5,864 nt of DNA, from the NCBI GenBank assembly GCA_938003515.1, contig CALKYL010000316.1, positions 1 to 5,864 of the forward strand, read 5' to 3'. Below, one piece after another: positions 5,081-5,864 of this stretch (positions are counted from its first letter, which is position 1; each line of letters starts with the position of its first letter). The notes under the pieces are model-generated. The model was not told the origin of the DNA. It searched no databases and worked only from the letters and a program-made list of their open reading frames with translations. Source of the stretch: an uncultured bacterium. GTDB lineage: Bacteria > Planctomycetota > UBA1135 > UBA2386. The translations under genes were made by a program, and so were the position numbers.

Positions 5081-5864
5081 GTGCCCCTCGTTACCGCGAA
5101 AGACCTGATCGACGCCGGTGTCCACTACGGTCACCAGGCCAGCCGCTGGAACCCGAAGATGCGGCCGTACATCCACGGCAAGCGGCACAAGATCCACGTG
5201 ATCAACCTCGAGGAGACGATCCGCGGTCTCTACCGGGCGACCCACTTCCTGCGCTCGCTGGCGGCGACCGGCGCCCAGATCCTGTTCCTCGGGACCAAGA
5301 AGCAGATCCGCCCGGTCGTCGAGACCGAGTCGCGGCGCTGCAACATGCCCTCGGTGACCGAGCGCTGGATCGGCGGCACGCTGACCAACTTCTCGACCGT
5401 GCGCGAGCGCCTCGCGCGGCTGCTCGAGCTCGAGCAGCTCGAGACGTCGGGCGCGATCGAGAAGTACAAGAAGAAGGACCAGGCGACGATCCGTCGCGAG
5501 ATCAAGCGCATCCGCCGCAACCTGGACGGCGTGCGCGAGCTCTACGGCCTGCCGGGCGCGCTGGTCGTCATCGACCCGCGCCGCGAGGACAACGCGATGC
5601 GCGAGGCGAAGCGCATGAACGTGCCGGTCGTCTGCATCCTCGACACCGACTGCGACCCGTCGCTCGCGGACATCGTGATCCCGGCCAACGACGACGCGAT
5701 GAGCTCGGTGCAGCTGATCCTCGGCAAGCTCGCCGACGCGGTGCTCGAAGGCCGCCAGCAGTGCGACGAGATGACGTTGCGCGACGCGCAGAAGGCGGCG
5801 TCCGACGACGTGCGCAACAAGCAGGCGCCCGGTCGGCGCAGCAGCGACCGCGACGGCGGCCGCG
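5081..5864 (+). CDS. rpsB: 30S ribosomal protein S2 (3' end outside window)
   Basis: Small-subunit ribosomal protein S2, needed for assembly and function of the 30S particle. The start GTG at 5081 gives MPLVTAKDLIDAGVHYGHQA, the standard S2 opening. Other landmarks are RWNPKMRPYIHGKRHKIHVI (about 22-41), LFLGTKKQ (about 69-76), TERWIGGTLTNF (about 93-104), LPGALVVIDPRRE (about 156-168) and IPANDDAMSSVQLI (about 201-214). The frame stays open to the window edge for 261 codons, already longer than the E. coli protein. After the S2 core it enters a polar tail rich in Arg, Asp and Ser (GRRSSDRDGGR), so a C-terminal extension is likely. Wording is closest, from memory, to Planctomycetota S2. The elongation factor Ts gene usually follows rpsB and would be expected just outside the window. 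It has its own probable promoter and is not part of the signalling cluster. Confidence 0.98.
   Translation, partial: MPLVTAKDLIDAGVHYGHQASRWNPKMRPYIHGKRHKIHVINLEETIRGLYRATHFLRSLAATGAQILFLGTKKQIRPVVETESRRCNMPSVTERWIGGTLTNFSTVRERLARLLELEQLETSGAIEKYKKKDQATIRREIKRIRRNLDGVRELYGLPGALVVIDPRREDNAMREAKRMNVPVVCILDTDCDPSLADIVIPANDDAMSSVQLILGKLADAVLEGRQQCDEMTLRDAQKAASDDVRNKQAPGRRSSDRDGGR

Noticed and set aside
2132..5245. Open frame of over 1000 codons on the minus strand
   Set aside because: It runs antisense to the kinase, across the intergenic region and into rpsB, is Arg/Ala/Pro-rich and resembles no family. Long stop-free antisense frames are expected in DNA this GC-rich.
1..5864. Mobile element, CRISPR array, toxin-antitoxin or defence cassette
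   Set aside because: No transposase, integrase, terminal repeats, spaced repeat array or matching gene pair is visible; base composition looks even across the window.

Overview
The window is a gene-dense piece of very GC-rich bacterial chromosome, with GC at most third codon positions. The best taxonomic clue is the partial ribosomal protein S2 gene at the right end. Its wording (HQASRWNPKMRPYI near the N-terminus, RGLYRA, VTERWIGGTLTNF, VVIDPRREDNAMREAKR) reads most like S2 from Planctomycetota. That placement comes from remembered family sequences, not from a search. Three of the four gene starts that lie in the window and can be assigned are GTG.

Layout, left to right. Bases 1-885 (+) hold the 3' part of a PP2C-type Ser/Thr phosphatase with one C-terminal membrane helix. 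A gap of about 120 bases with small inverted repeats follows. Bases 1009-2175 (+) encode a GspF/PilC-family inner-membrane platform protein of type II secretion or type IV pili, shorter than usual at its N-terminus. One base later, at 2177-3691 (+), comes a membrane histidine kinase (two membrane helices, HAMP, HisKA, HATPase) of NtrB/PilS-like build. Its end overlaps by 31 bases the end of a convergent gene, 3661-4728 (-), for a receiver-like plus GGDEF protein. The GGDEF half looks catalytically competent, but the receiver half has lost its phosphoacceptor Asp. A 352-base intergenic region follows, with a 12-base direct repeat at a 21-base period and a likely promoter and ribosome binding site for rpsB. 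The rpsB gene starts with GTG at 5081 and runs off the right edge.

How the genes may work together. The platform protein and kinase are almost certainly co-transcribed and translationally coupled. The order resembles the pilC-pilS-pilR order of some type IV pilus loci, but no sigma-54-type response regulator follows. The only receiver next door lacks its phosphoacceptor, so the kinase's partner must lie elsewhere. The phosphatase, kinase and diguanylate cyclase are three different signalling outputs around one secretion/pilus component. A regulatory link between them is an inference from position only. rpsB is a separate housekeeping unit. I found no mobile element, CRISPR array, tRNA or clear new defence or biosynthetic system. 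The oddities worth checking are the receiver, the short platform protein, the changed phosphatase motif and the intergenic repeats.
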